From: Kribbella jiaozuonensis
Lineage (GTDB): Bacteria > Actinomycetota > Actinomycetes > Propionibacteriales > Kribbellaceae
Direction: 5' to 3'
Length of the DNA: 64,000 nucleotides
NCBI RefSeq assembly: GCF_005233875.1
Contig: NZ_SZPZ01000001.1
Location: 620,001-684,000 of the forward strand
Shown in pieces: positions 52,954-62,527 of the stretch. Both the position numbers and the translations under genes were made by a program. A model generated the notes under the pieces. It was given only the letters and a program-made list of their open reading frames with translations. It had not been told where the DNA came from and made no database searches. Positions within the stretch are counted from its first letter, which is position 1, and the number at the start of each line of letters is the position of its first letter.

Positions 52954-54495
52954 ATGGCCGACGAATGGTGGCGTGGAGCCGCGATCTACCAGGTCTATCT
53001 GCGGAGCTTTGCCGATGGCGACGGTGACGGGATCGGGGATCTGGCCGGGTTAAGGGCGAAGTTGCCGTACCTTGCCGAGCTTGGTGTGGACGCGATCTGG
53101 CTGAACCCTTGGTACCCGTCACCGATGGCTGACGGTGGGTACGACGTGGCGGACTACCGGGCGATCGACCCGGCGTTCGGGACGTTGGCGGAAGCCGAGG
53201 CGTACATCGCCGAGGCGCATGCGCTGAACATCCGGACGATCATCGACATCGTGCCGAACCACGGCTCCGACCAGCAGGACTGGTTCGTCGAGGCCCTCCG
53301 CGCCGGCCCGGGGTCGCCCGAGCGCGAGCGGTTCCTGTTCCGCCCCGGCCGGAACGATGGCCCGCCCAACGATTGGCAGTCGATCTTCAACGGCCCGGCC
53401 TGGACCCAGGTCGACGACGGCGAGTGGTACCTGCACCTGTTCGCCCCCGAGCAGCCCGACTTCAACTGGCGTAATCCCGAGGTTGTCGAGGAGTTCCACG
53501 ACATCCTCCGGTTCTGGCTGGACCGCGGCGTCGACGGGATCCGGATCGACAGCGCCGCCGTACTGTTCAAGGACCTGGACAGCGTCGAGGAGTCGTACAC
53601 CGACCACGACGAGGTCCACGAGGTCTATCGCGGCTGGCGGCACATCACCGATCAGTATGACGGGCGCTTCCTCGTCGGCGAGATGTGGATGCCCGACCAG
53701 GAACGCTTCGCGCTGTACCTGCGACCCGACGAGATGCAGACCGCGTTCAACTTCGACTTCCTGTCCCGCCCTTGGGAAGCCGAAGAGCTGAAGGCGTCCA
53801 TCGACCTGACCCTGTCGACGCACGTGCCGATCGGTGCGCCGCCGACCTGGGTCCTGTCGAATCACGACGTGACGCGGCCGGTGACGAAGTACGGCCGTCC
53901 GGACACGTCGTTCTCGCACCAGGATCGCAAGCACGGGATGCAGACCGACCTGGTGCTGGGGGAGCGCAGAGCACGCGCAGCCGCTCTTCTCGCGATGGCG
54001 CTTCCCGGCAGTCTCTATGTCTACCAGGGCGAAGAGCTCGGGTTGCCCGAGGTAGAGGACCTGCCGGACGAGCTGTTGCAAGACCCGATCTTCGCTCGGT
54101 CGGGAGGGGCGGATCGCGGGCGAGATGGTTGCCGAGTGCCCCTACCGTGGTCGGGGAAGGAGCCGCCGTTCGGCTTCGGTTCCGGTACTCCGTGGCTGCC
54201 GCAGCCGGCGGACTGGAAGAACCTGACGGTCGAGTCCCAGCACGACGACCAGAACTCGATGCTGGCCCTGTACCGCACCGGACTGCGGCTGCGTCGCGAG
54301 CTGCTCGGGGACGGTGCGCTGACGTGGTTGGACTCGGCCGCCGACGTACTCGTCTTCCGGCGCGAGAACCTGACCTGCGTCGTCAACCTGACGAGCGCGC
54401 CGATCGAGTTGCCGGCGTACGAGGAGGTGCTGTTGACCAGCATTCCCCTCGACGACGGCAAGCTTCCGAGCGACGCGACCGCCTGGATCAGGTGA
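52954..54495 (+). CDS. GH13 alpha-glucosidase
   Basis: A 513-residue oligo-1,6/alpha-glucosidase of family GH13. It starts [17 protein letters not shown]. The catalytic nucleophile Asp is in DGIRIDSAA, the acid Glu in LVGEMWMP and the third Asp in [19 protein letters not shown] is the usual region I. It lacks a signal peptide, so it hydrolyses imported alpha-glucosides in the cytoplasm. It ends the operon and overlaps the copper ATPase gene by eight bases. Confidence 0.92.
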   Translation: MADEWWRGAAIYQVYLRSFADGDGDGIGDLAGLRAKLPYLAELGVDAIWLNPWYPSPMADGGYDVADYRAIDPAFGTLAEAEAYIAEAHALNIRTIIDIVPNHGSDQQDWFVEALRAGPGSPERERFLFRPGRNDGPPNDWQSIFNGPAWTQVDDGEWYLHLFAPEQPDFNWRNPEVVEEFHDILRFWLDRGVDGIRIDSAAVLFKDLDSVEESYTDHDEVHEVYRGWRHITDQYDGRFLVGEMWMPDQERFALYLRPDEMQTAFNFDFLSRPWEAEELKASIDLTLSTHVPIGAPPTWVLSNHDVTRPVTKYGRPDTSFSHQDRKHGMQTDLVLGERRARAAALLAMALPGSLYVYQGEELGLPEVEDLPDELLQDPIFARSGGADRGRDGCRVPLPWSGKEPPFGFGSGTPWLPQPADWKNLTVESQHDDQNSMLALYRTGLRLRRELLGDGALTWLDSAADVLVFRRENLTCVVNLTSAPIELPAYEEVLLTSIPLDDGKLPSDATAWIR

Positions 54496-56704
54496 GCGAG
54501 CGGAACCGGCGCAACCGCAGGCTGTTGGACACGACGAACACCGAGCTGAAGGCCATCGCGGCCCCGGCCAGCATCGGGTTCAACAAGCCGGCGGCGGCGA
54601 GCGGCAGGGCCAGCACGTTGTAGGCGAAAGCCCAGAACAAGTTGCCCTTGATCGTGCGCAACGTACTGCGGGACAGCCGAATGGCATCCACAGCCGCGCG
54701 CAGATCGCCGCGCACCAGCGTCAGGTCGCTTGCTTCGATCGCCACGTCGGTGCCGGTGCCCATGCTCAGGCCGAGGTCGGCCTGGGCGAGGGCTGCCGCG
54801 TCGTTGACGCCGTCACCGATCATCGCGACCACGCGGCCCTCGTCCTGCAGCTTCTTGATCGCGTCCACCTTGCCGGCCGGCAGTACCTCGGCGATCACCT
54901 CGTCGATGCCGACCTCACCGGCAACCTTCGACGCGACCGCTTCGTTGTCGCCGGTCAGCAGCACCGGCCGAAGGCCGAGCTCCCGCAGTTCCCGGATCGC
55001 CTGCACCGACGTTGGTTTCACGGTGTCCGCAACAACCAGCACCGCGCGCGCAACCCCGTCCCAGCCGACGGCAACCGCAGTACTGCCCTCGGCCTCGGCG
55101 TGTTCCTTCGCGTGGGCCAGCTCGGACGGCAGGTGCTGGCTCCACTCCTCGAGCAACCGCGTGCGCCCGACGAGTACGGCGTGCCCGTCGACGATCCCTT
55201 GCACGCCGAGACCTTCGACGTTCCCGAAGTCCTCGACCTCGGGCAGCTTGCCGGCGGCTGATGCGGCGCGGGCGACGGCCTGCGCGATCGGGTGTTCGCT
55301 CGAGTGCTCGAGCGCGCCGGCCAACCGCAGTACCTCAGCGCGGTCCTGACCGGGAGCCAGCAGTACGTCGACCAGCTCCATCCGGCCCGTGGTCACGGTG
55401 CCCGTCTTGTCCAGTACGACGGTATCGACCCGACGCGTGGACTCGAGCACCTCCGGCCCCTTGATCAGGATGCCCAGCTGCGCGCCCCGGCCGGTCCCGA
55501 CCATCAACGCGGTCGGCGTGGCCAGGCCCAACGCACACGGGCAGGCGATGATCAGTACGGCGACTGCCGCCGTGAACGCGACCTCTGCCGGCGAACCGTT
55601 CCCCAGCCAGAAGCCGAGCGTTGCCAGCGCCAGCCCGATCACGATCGGCACGAAGATCCCGGACACCTTGTCGGCAAGGCGTTGTACCTCGGCCTTCCCA
55701 TTCTGCGCGTCCTCCACCAGCCGCGCCATCTGCGCGAGCTGCGTGTCCGCGCCGACCCGGGTCGCCCGTACGACGAGCCGCCCGCCGGCATTGACGGTCG
55801 CACCAACGACAGCGTCACCCGCACCGACCTCGACCGGCACGGACTCACCGGTCAGCATCGACGCGTCGACCGCGCTGCTCCCCGTCACGATCACGCCGTC
55901 GGTCGCGATCTTCTCGCCCGGCCGTACGACGAACTCGTCACCCACGACCAGTTGGTCGGCCGGGATCCGGGTCTCCGCACCGTTCCGCAGCACGGCGACG
56001 TCCTTCGCGCCGAGCTCGAGCAGCGCGCGCAAGGCCGCACCCGAGCGACGCTTGGCCCGCGCCTCGAAGTACCGGCCGGCCAGGATGAACGTGGTGACAG
56101 CGGTCGCCACCTCGAGATAGATCTCCTCGGCGCCGCTGCCGCGGGACGGGATCAGCGTGAACGGCATCTTCATGCCGGGCTCACCCGCGCTGCCGAGGAA
56201 CAGTGCGTACAGCGACCAGAGGAACGAACTCACCACGCCGAGCGAGATCAGCGTGTCCATCGTCGTGGCGGCGTGCCGCAGGTTCGTCCAGGCGGCCTTG
56301 TGGAACGGCCAGGCCGCCCACGTCACCACCGGGAACGCCAGCGTCAGCGACGCCCACTGCCACGATTCGAACTGCAGCGCCGGGATCATCCCGAACGCGA
56401 CCACCGGAATCGTCAGCACGATGCTCGCGATCAGCCGCTCCCGCGGGGGTTTCAGCTCATCGGGCTCGTCGGCCTCCGTCGACACCGCCGGCGTCGGCAG
56501 GGCCGCGGTGTAGCCGGTCTTCTCGACCGTGGCGACCAGGTCGTCGGTCGAGACGCCGTCGGGGTACGTCACCTTCGCCTTCTCGGTGGCGTAGTTGACG
56601 GTCGCCGTGACGCCGTCCATCCGGTTCAGCTTCTTCTCGACCCGGGCGGCGCAGGAGGCGCACGTCATCCCACCGATGATGAGTTCAACGGACTGGTTGC
56701 TCAT
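54488..56704 (-). CDS. copA: Copper-exporting P1B-type ATPase
   Basis: A 738-residue transporter that pumps Cu(I) out. One N-terminal heavy-metal domain has GGMTCASC at residues 11-18. The eight-span core has the CPC metal motif ([10 protein letters not shown]), phosphorylation [18 protein letters not shown] with His-Pro, and [15 protein letters not shown] 56704 overlaps by 20 bases the preceding gene. Part of a CsoR-repressed operon with copZ. Confidence 0.95.
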   Translation of the reverse strand: MSNQSVELIIGGMTCASCAARVEKKLNRMDGVTATVNYATEKAKVTYPDGVSTDDLVATVEKTGYTAALPTPAVSTEADEPDELKPPRERLIASIVLTIPVVAFGMIPALQFESWQWASLTLAFPVVTWAAWPFHKAAWTNLRHAATTMDTLISLGVVSSFLWSLYALFLGSAGEPGMKMPFTLIPSRGSGAEEIYLEVATAVTTFILAGRYFEARAKRRSGAALRALLELGAKDVAVLRNGAETRIPADQLVVGDEFVVRPGEKIATDGVIVTGSSAVDASMLTGESVPVEVGAGDAVVGATVNAGGRLVVRATRVGADTQLAQMARLVEDAQNGKAEVQRLADKVSGIFVPIVIGLALATLGFWLGNGSPAEVAFTAAVAVLIIACPCALGLATPTALMVGTGRGAQLGILIKGPEVLESTRRVDTVVLDKTGTVTTGRMELVDVLLAPGQDRAEVLRLAGALEHSSEHPIAQAVARAASAAGKLPEVEDFGNVEGLGVQGIVDGHAVLVGRTRLLEEWSQHLPSELAHAKEHAEAEGSTAVAVGWDGVARAVLVVADTVKPTSVQAIRELRELGLRPVLLTGDNEAVASKVAGEVGIDEVIAEVLPAGKVDAIKKLQDEGRVVAMIGDGVNDAAALAQADLGLSMGTGTDVAIEASDLTLVRGDLRAAVDAIRLSRSTLRTIKGNLFWAFAYNVLALPLAAAGLLNPMLAGAAMAFSSVFVVSNSLRLRRFRSLT

Positions 56705-57647
56705 GCTCGTGTGCCTCCTCCTCGTGATTCGGTACGGCGGTTGGCGGGACGATCGTCGTACCGGTCGAGCTGACCTTCACCGTGAACTCCGCGGTGTGTA
56801 CGGCGCCCGCGTGCTGGAAGTCCAGGAACAGGCTGTACGTCCCCGCGGTCGGGAAGGTCGTCATGAAGTCGATCGACGGACCGCCCTTCATCCCCGGCTC
56901 GGCGTGCTGCGCCGGGTGGTTGTGCAGGTAGGCCAGGTCGCCGCTGCGCAGCGAGACCAGGTGCCCGAAGGCGCCTAGGTACGGCTCCAGGTCGGTGACG
57001 GGCTTGCCGTTCTTCGTGATCTTGAACGTGAGCTGCGATTCCTTGCCCGCGACGGGCGTGCCGGCGAGCGTCACGTCGTACCCATGGATGCTGGTGACGG
57101 CGGCAGGGTCGTTGAGCGGGACCGGGATGTACAGGCCGGAGACGTTCACGTCCGTGCCGAGGGTGATGTTCTTGTCGAGGCCGGCCGGCTGGAAGTCGGC
57201 GTACATCCGCCACGTCCCGCCGGCGGTGAACGTGAACGGGATGCTCCACGTCCCGTCCGCAGCCAGCGTCGGGTGCACGTGGTGGAAGCCGGACAGGTCC
57301 CGCCGCACGACGATCAGATGCAGGTCCTTCTCGTGCGTCTTCGTGTACTGCGTGACCGGCTTGCCGTCCGGCCCGGTGATCGTGAAACGCAGAGCGGTCT
57401 TCGTGCCGGCGGTGAAGAACGTCGTCGCCGGGCTGAACGTGTACCCCGCGTCGGACACCGCGAGCCCCGGCAGTTGCCCGCCGGCGTCGTGCCCGCCCAT
57501 GTCGCTCATGCCCATCTCCTGCGACTGCGAAGGTGTGTCGGCCGCCGCGATCGGGTCGACCGCGGTGCCGATGCCGTACGCCGCCCCGAAGGCGAGCGCC
57601 AACGCACCGGCGAACGCGCCGAGCCGGAGCGCGGCGGCCCGGCTCAC
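56685..57647 (-). CDS. Secreted or membrane-anchored copper-associated protein
   Basis: A 320-residue exported protein. A hydrophobic segment at residues 5-28 is followed by [13 protein letters not shown], a Met/His stretch typical of copper binding. The body is beta-rich with [22 protein letters not shown] and [14 protein letters not shown]. It resembles YtkA/heavy-metal-associated proteins found between copZ and copA in actinobacteria, and probably holds copper outside the membrane. Its function is inferred. The start GTG overlaps the copZ stop. Confidence 0.7.
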   Translation of the reverse strand: MSRAAALRLGAFAGALALAFGAAYGIGTAVDPIAAADTPSQSQEMGMSDMGGHDAGGQLPGLAVSDAGYTFSPATTFFTAGTKTALRFTITGPDGKPVTQYTKTHEKDLHLIVVRRDLSGFHHVHPTLAADGTWSIPFTFTAGGTWRMYADFQPAGLDKNITLGTDVNVSGLYIPVPLNDPAAVTSIHGYDVTLAGTPVAGKESQLTFKITKNGKPVTDLEPYLGAFGHLVSLRSGDLAYLHNHPAQHAEPGMKGGPSIDFMTTFPTAGTYSLFLDFQHAGAVHTAEFTVKVSSTGTTIVPPTAVPNHEEEAHEHEQPVR

Positions 57648-57862
57648 GACGCCGCCAGTTCGTAACCCGCCTCGTCGACAGCCTCACGTACGGCGGACTC
57701 GTCGAGCGCGGACTCACTCGTCACGTGCACCGCGGAGGTGCCGCCCGCGACGAGATCGATCGTCACGTCCTGCACACCGACGAGCTTGCTGAGCTCCTCG
57801 GTCACTGCAGACGTGCAGTGCGCGCAGGTCATGCCGGAAACCGAGTACGTGGTGGTGGTCAT
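57644..57862 (-). CDS. copZ: Copper chaperone
   Basis: A 72-residue single heavy-metal-associated domain with MTCAHC at residues 11-16 and a ferredoxin-like fold. It delivers Cu(I) to the ATPase in the cytoplasm. The stop overlaps the next gene's start as GTGA, and CsoR is 20 bases upstream. Confidence 0.93.
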   Translation of the reverse strand: MTTTTYSVSGMTCAHCTSAVTEELSKLVGVQDVTIDLVAGGTSAVHVTSESALDESAVREAVDEAGYELAAS

Positions 57863-57882
57863 ATGCGTTGCTCCTTCGGTGA

Positions 57883-58179
57883 TTAGCTACGAACCAGGCG
57901 GGCGATCGCGTCGGAGGCCTCGCGAACCTTCTCCTCGGCCTCCGGACCACCCTTCTGCGCGGCCTCGACCACGCAGTGCGAGAGGTGCTCGTCGAGCAGC
58001 TCGAGCGAGAACGACTGCAATGCCTTCGTGGCCGCCGACACCTGGGTCAGGATGTCGATGCAGTACTTGTCCTCCTCGACCATCCGCTGCAGACCGCGAA
58101 TCTGCCCCTCGATCCGCCGCAGCCGCTTCAGGTGGCTGGTCTTCTCAGCGGTGTAACCGTGTACGTGGTCGTCGGTCAT
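57883..58179 (-). CDS. csoR: Copper-sensing repressor
   Basis: A 98-residue all-helical repressor of the CsoR/RcnR family. The Cu(I) ligands are all present: Cys40 in KYCIDILTQ, His65 and Cys69 in DEHLSHC. ATG 58179 follows two or three operator palindromes. Cu(I) binding releases DNA and derepresses the copZ-copA operon. Confidence 0.94.
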   Translation of the reverse strand: MTDDHVHGYTAEKTSHLKRLRRIEGQIRGLQRMVEEDKYCIDILTQVSAATKALQSFSLELLDEHLSHCVVEAAQKGGPEAEEKVREASDAIARLVRS

Positions 58180-58194
58180 CTCAAACTCCTCAGC

Positions 58195-58278
58195 TACCCC
58201 TCGGGGGTATGTCGACAGCACGAAAGTACCCCCTGCGGGTATCGAATGCAAGTCGCGGATCGATACGGGGAGGGGGTA
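58195..58278. promoter_or_regulatory. CsoR operator boxes
   Basis: TACCCCTCGGGGGTA (58195-58209) and TACCCCCTGCGGGTA (58227-58241) are near-perfect palindromes with the TACCCC/GGGGTA arms of CsoR sites, 32 bases apart. A third copy, TACGGGGAGGGGGTA (58264-58278), keeps only one arm. The first two flank the csoR promoter and lie before its start codon. Confidence 0.85.
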
Positions 58279-58297
58279 TTTGTTGCGACTGGTGATC

Positions 58298-58800
58298 TGC
58301 CCCACGCGTGCTGCGCAGGCGCTTTCTTCGTCGCGGTGCTCCTCAGCGCGTCTGCTTCGCCCGCTCCCGCCCGCCCGTCGGCTGCCGCCGACATTGCCGG
58401 CTTATCGCCGGGGTGACTGCTTGGTGGGACTGGTTCGTCGGGGTCGGGCGTGGTGGGGGGTGGAGGTGGTCTGTCCCACGCGGGCTGCGCAGGCGCTTTC
58501 TTCGTCGCTACGCTCCTCAGCGCGTCTGCTTCGCGCGCTCCCGCCCGCCCGTCGGCTGCCGCCGACATTGCCGGCTTATCGCCGGGTGAGTGCTTGGTGG
58601 GACTGGCTCGTCGGGGTCGGGCGTGGTGGATGGTGGAGGTGGTCTGTCCCACGCGGGCTGCGCAGGCGCTTCCTTCGTCGCGGTGCTCCTCAGCGCGTCT
58701 GCTTCGCGCGCTCCCGCCCGCCCGTCGGCTGCCGCCGACATTGCCGGCTTATCGCCGGGTGAGTGCTTGGTGGGACTGCTTCGTCGTGACGAGCGTGGCC
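58298..58800 (+). repeat. Array of three 173-bp repeats, direct orientation
   Basis: Copies share CACGCG at 58303, 58477 and 58650, so the period is 174 then 173 bases. Each has GCGCAGGCGCTTTCTTCGTCGC, TCAGCGCGTCTGCTTCGC, GCTGCCGCCGACATTGCCGG, CTTATCGCCGGG and TGCTTGGTGGGACTG. Strand-antiparallel stems such as GCCGG/CCGGC and GCGC/GCGC suggest RNA or DNA structure. The third copy fades after about 58795. The period is a multiple of three, so any frame repeats every 58 codons, but codon bias is absent and all frames are arginine-rich. The rest of 58801-59014 holds no clear feature. Confidence 0.8.
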
Positions 58801-59014
58801 GGGGATGGGCGGGGCCCCGCTCGCTCGACGGCGGGTACCTGGCGGATGTGCACCGCCGGGGGAGGCGTGCGCGGTGGCGGCGAGGGGGGCTTGGTGAGCG
58901 GCAGCTGCAATCCGAGGGGCGTTCAGTGGCTGGACCGTCGGCCAACTGTGATCGCGTATCTGGGAGATCTGATCCAAGATTGAACCGACCTCTTGGCCAA
59001 CGAAGGAGCTGGTT

Positions 59015-59485
59015 GTGAACGCTCGTCCGCCACTGCCCCCGTTTACGCGGGAGACGGCGATCCAGAAGGTCCGTGCCGCCGAGAACGCGTGGAACAAGCA
59101 GGATCCGGAGGCGGTGTCGCTTGCCTACACGCCGGACACGTACTGGCGGAACCGCGACGTCTTCGTGAACGGGCGGGCCGAGGTCGTTGAGTTCCTGACC
59201 CAGAAGTGGGCGCGTGAACTGGACTACCGGCTGATCAAGGAGCTGTGGGCGTTCACCGACGACCGCATCGCCGTCCGGTTCGTCTACGAGTCGCACGATG
59301 CGGCCGGCCAGTGGTACCGCTCGCACGGCAACGAGAACTGGGAGTTCGACGAGAACGGCCTGATGCGGGTCCGGCGTGCCAGCATCAACGACCAGGTGAT
59401 CGCGGAGTCCGACCGCCTCTTCCACTGGGACGCCCCAGGCCCCCGCCCAGACGACCACCCCGGCCTCACCGAACTGGGCCTCTAA
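59015..59485 (+). CDS. NTF2/SnoaL-like protein of the DUF1348 group
   Basis: A 156-residue protein that forms a cone-like alpha+beta barrel. [21 protein letters not shown] and [15 protein letters not shown] are the usual starts of DUF1348 proteins, followed by [31 protein letters not shown] and [12 protein letters not shown] ligand pocket is likely but no reaction can be named. GTG 59015 is taken. It is isolated between two repeat arrays of opposite orientation. Confidence 0.82.
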   Translation: MNARPPLPPFTRETAIQKVRAAENAWNKQDPEAVSLAYTPDTYWRNRDVFVNGRAEVVEFLTQKWARELDYRLIKELWAFTDDRIAVRFVYESHDAAGQWYRSHGNENWEFDENGLMRVRRASINDQVIAESDRLFHWDAPGPRPDDHPGLTELGL

Positions 59486-59694
59486 CCACTGAGCCCAGTT
59501 GCCCTGCGACCGGTACCCGATCACAGGCCACTACATCGCCAAGCTGGAATGCGGCGCCGACGACGCCTAGCACTGCCAAGTGGGTATAGAACTGCTGTAG
59601 CCCGGGGCAATAGCCCTTGGGAAGTGAACCCGGCAGCCTTCCGGACGGTTGGTGAGCCGGGTTTCGCGCGTTCAGAGCTCTATGCCGGGCGGCG

Positions 59695-59965
59695 GCCACC
59701 TCCACCACCCACCACGTCCGACCCGACGAACCAGATACACCTAGCAGTCACCCCGGCGAGAGGGCAGATGTCGGCGGCAGCCGGAGTGTGGGTGGGAGCG
59801 GGCGGAGTGGGCGCGCTGAGGAGCATCGCGACGAAGAAAGCGGCTGCGCAGCGCGCGTGGGCAGACCACCTCCACCACTCACCACGTCCGACCCTGACGA
59901 ACCAGTCCCACCAAGCAGTCGCCTGCGTAGCACGCGTGGGGCAGACCACCTCCGCCCCTCAACAC
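59695..59965 (-). repeat. 173-bp repeats, inverted orientation (about 1.5 copies)
   Basis: Read on the minus strand this is the same unit as at 58298, with GCGCGCTGCGCAGCCGCTTTCTTCGTCGCGATGCTCCTCAGCGCG beginning at about 59863, GCCGCCGACATCTGCCC and GGTGGAGGTGG at the ends. A second, partial unit covers 59868-59965. It is inverted relative to the first array. The 59486-59694 stretch shows nothing else recognisable. Confidence 0.75.
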
Positions 59966-60027
59966 GTCAGCGTTTTGCGAACAAACCTGTCAGGCTGTGC
60001 GTCTGCTGTCTGACGAGAGGGGTGTGG

Positions 60028-60948
60028 ATGTCCGACGTGGCCATCAGTACGCAGGGGTTGCGTAAGACGTACCGGACCCGGCGGGGGCGCAGGGTTGTTG
60101 CGGTCCAAGGGCTTGATCTTGATGTGCCGACCGGTGGCGTGCACGGGTTCCTGGGGCCGAACGGATCCGGGAAGACGACCTCGATTCGGATGCTGCTCGG
60201 GCTCGTCCGGTCCGATGCCGGAACGATGACGGTCTTCGGTAAGACCGTGCCGGCACAGCTGCCTGAGGTAGTCGGCCGGGTTGGTGCGATTGTCGAGTCG
60301 CCGAAGTTCTTCCCGACGTTCACCGGCCGGAAGAATCTTGAGCTGCTCGCCGAGGCGATCGGCGCCCCGCGCACTCGTGTCGGCGAAGTACTCGAGCAGA
60401 CCTCGCTAGGTGAACGCGGCAACGACCGCTTCCGCTCGTACTCACTCGGCATGAAGCAACGCCTGGCGATCGCCGCCACGCTGCTCAAAGAGCCTGACCT
60501 GCTGATCTTCGACGAGCCGACCAACGGCCTCGACCCGGCCGGTATCCGGGAGATCCGCGAGACCATGCGCGGCCTCGGCGACCAAGGGAAGACCGTCCTT
60601 GTCAGCAGCCACATCCTCGCCGAGGTCGAGCAGGTCGCCGACACCGTCTCGATCATCGGCCATGGCCGACTCCTGGCCTCCGGAACGGTTGCCGAGGTCA
60701 TCGGTGGTGGTACGGCGCCAACGGTGAAGGTTGCTGTGGACAACCACGAGGCCGCGACCCGGATCCTCACCGCAGCCGGGATGACTGTGCGAGCCGATGG
60801 CAACTACCTGCTCGTCGAAGGTGCGCCCGACCCGGCCGACGTGACCCGGCGCCTCGCACATCAGGAGTTGTACGTGTCGGAGCTCGTTCCGGTCCGCGCC
60901 GACCTGGAGTCGGTGTTCCTGGAGCTGACCGAAGGCGAGGGCTTGTGA
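60028..60948 (+). CDS. ABC transporter ATP-binding protein (BcrA/CcmA type)
   Basis: A 306-residue ATPase of the exporter type that pairs with ABC-2 permeases. Walker A GPNGSGKTTS, Q-loop, signature YSLGMKQRL, Walker B LLIFDEPTNGLDP and H-switch VSSHIL are intact. The C-terminal 80 residues are the extension common to this group. ATG 60028 is supported by GAGAGGGG; no export substrate is indicated. Stop overlaps the permease start. Confidence 0.9.
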   Translation: MSDVAISTQGLRKTYRTRRGRRVVAVQGLDLDVPTGGVHGFLGPNGSGKTTSIRMLLGLVRSDAGTMTVFGKTVPAQLPEVVGRVGAIVESPKFFPTFTGRKNLELLAEAIGAPRTRVGEVLEQTSLGERGNDRFRSYSLGMKQRLAIAATLLKEPDLLIFDEPTNGLDPAGIREIRETMRGLGDQGKTVLVSSHILAEVEQVADTVSIIGHGRLLASGTVAEVIGGGTAPTVKVAVDNHEAATRILTAAGMTVRADGNYLLVEGAPDPADVTRRLAHQELYVSELVPVRADLESVFLELTEGEGL

Positions 60949-61937
60949 TGATCCGCCTGACCAAGGTTGAGCTCCGCCGGCTGACCGCACGCCGGCTCAC
61001 GATGATCGGCGTTGCCGGTCTGTTCGTCATCACCGCGTTGCTGCTCGTCGCTACCTGGTTCGACGCGCGCCCATTGTCCGCGGCCGAACAGCAGCAGGCC
61101 GAGCGTCAGTTCCAGTTGGCGCACAAGGACTGGGTCGACCACGCGGCCGAAAATCGGGCGCAGTGCGAGGAGGACTGGAAGACCCAGCCCGATCCGAAGC
61201 CGACGCTCGAGGACATGTGCGCCTACCCGGAGCCCAAACTCGAGGACTTTGGCAAGCCGCCGACGGTGTTCGCCCAGGTCATGCCGGACCTGCTGCAAGG
61301 GTCGTCGTACTTCTTGGCCTTCGCTGCGTTCCTGATCGGGGCCAGTTTCCTCGGCGCGGAGTTCAGTTCCGGTGCTATCGGCAACTGGTTGACGTTCGAG
61401 CCTCGTCGGCTCCGGGTCTATGGGAGCAAGCTGCTCGCGGCCGCGACCGGGTTCGTGCCGATTGCCGCGGTGGTGCTCGCGGTCGTGCTGCTAGGCACGT
61501 ACTTGATCGTCGACCACCTAGGCGACACAGCGGGTACGACGTCCAAGACTTGGGGAGACCTGAGCGCGATCGGCGGCCGGTCCGTGGTGACGACTGCGTT
61601 GGCGGCCGCGCTCGGCTGCGTCGTCGGCCTGCTGCTTCGGCATACCGCGGCCGCGATCGGGTTGGTGATGGCGTACCTGGTTCTCGCCGAGGGCGTGTTC
61701 GCCGCGTTCCTCGAGAAAGCCCAGCCGTGGCTCGTGAAGGTCAACTTCGACGCCTTTGTCCGCCACGACGCGCAGTACTACGTCACCGAATGCAAGACCG
61801 GCAACGACGGCAGCTACATCTGCGACTACGTCCAAAAGACGCTGACGTTCGAGCACGGCGCCTGGTACCTGGCGATCCTCGCGGTGGTGGCGATCGCACT
61901 CGGCGGCTGGGTCTTCCACCACCGAGACGTCAACTAG
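60948..61937 (+). CDS. ABC-2 type permease
   Basis: A 329-residue membrane protein with six spans: about 20-42, 115-137, 160-182, 210-232, 240-258 and 305-325. The large loop between spans 1 and 2 is cysteine-containing and acidic (RAQCEEDWKTQ, DMCAYPEPKLED). ATG 60948 overlaps the ATPase stop (TGATG); GTG 60945 is nearly equal. Partners with the upstream ATPase as an exporter; substrate unknown. Confidence 0.85.
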   Translation: MIRLTKVELRRLTARRLTMIGVAGLFVITALLLVATWFDARPLSAAEQQQAERQFQLAHKDWVDHAAENRAQCEEDWKTQPDPKPTLEDMCAYPEPKLEDFGKPPTVFAQVMPDLLQGSSYFLAFAAFLIGASFLGAEFSSGAIGNWLTFEPRRLRVYGSKLLAAATGFVPIAAVVLAVVLLGTYLIVDHLGDTAGTTSKTWGDLSAIGGRSVVTTALAAALGCVVGLLLRHTAAAIGLVMAYLVLAEGVFAAFLEKAQPWLVKVNFDAFVRHDAQYYVTECKTGNDGSYICDYVQKTLTFEHGAWYLAILAVVAIALGGWVFHHRDVN

Positions 61938-61989
61938 CCAAGCGCGCGTCAGGTCCTCGCGAGCTGAATGAACGCGTGCGGGGTGGTCC

Positions 61990-62520
61990 CGCCGAGAGCG
62001 CAGCTACGAGAGACGACCGCGCAGCACGCGCGGGGCCGAACCACGTTCACCACCCACCACGCTCGGCCCGACGAAGCAGGCCCACCAAGTAGTCGATGCG
62101 AGCGGCAGCTCGCCTGGGCGAACCACCTCCACCACCCGTCACGTGCGACCTCGACGAAGCAGTCCCACCGAGTAGTCACTCCGGCGATGAGCCGGAAGAT
62201 TCGGGGCGGCAGCCGGAGGGTGGATGGGAGCGTGCGGGGCGGGCGCGCTGAGGAGCGCAGCGACGAAGAAAGCGGCTGCGTAGTGCGCGTGGGACCGACC
62301 ACCTCCACCACCCACCACGCTCGGGGCTGACGAAGCAGGCCCACCAAGTAGTCGCCGCGAGCGGCAGCTCGCAACCCCGGCGATGAGCCGGAAGGTTCGC
62401 CGGCGGTAGCCGGAGGGTGGGTGGGAGCGGGCGAAGCAGGCGCGCTGAGGAGCGTAGCGACGAAGGAAGCGCCCGCGTAGCGCGCGTGGGGCAGACCACC
62501 TTCACCACCCACCACGCGTG
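61990..62520 (-). repeat. 173-bp repeats, inverted orientation (about three copies, degenerate)
   Basis: Two full units (about 62150-62325 and 62325-62515) and one or two decayed units (61990-62150) match the arrays at 58298 and 59695 in inverted orientation: GGTGGGTGGGAGCGGGCGAAGCAGG, CGCGCTGAGGAGCG, CGACGAAGAAAGC and CACCTCCACCACCCACCACG appear in each. GCGAGCGGCAGCTCGC forms an extra palindrome present in only some copies (62098 and 62357). No gene is seen between 61938 and 62527. Confidence 0.78.
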
Positions 62521-62527
62521 GGACGGA

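Noticed and set aside
58280..58762. A 160-residue repetitive protein in the 173-bp array
   Set aside because: The period is a multiple of three so all frames repeat; the product is Arg-rich with no codon bias, and the inverted arrays do not preserve any frame.
58298..62520. CRISPR array
   Set aside because: The unit is 173 bases with no unique spacers and no cas genes nearby.
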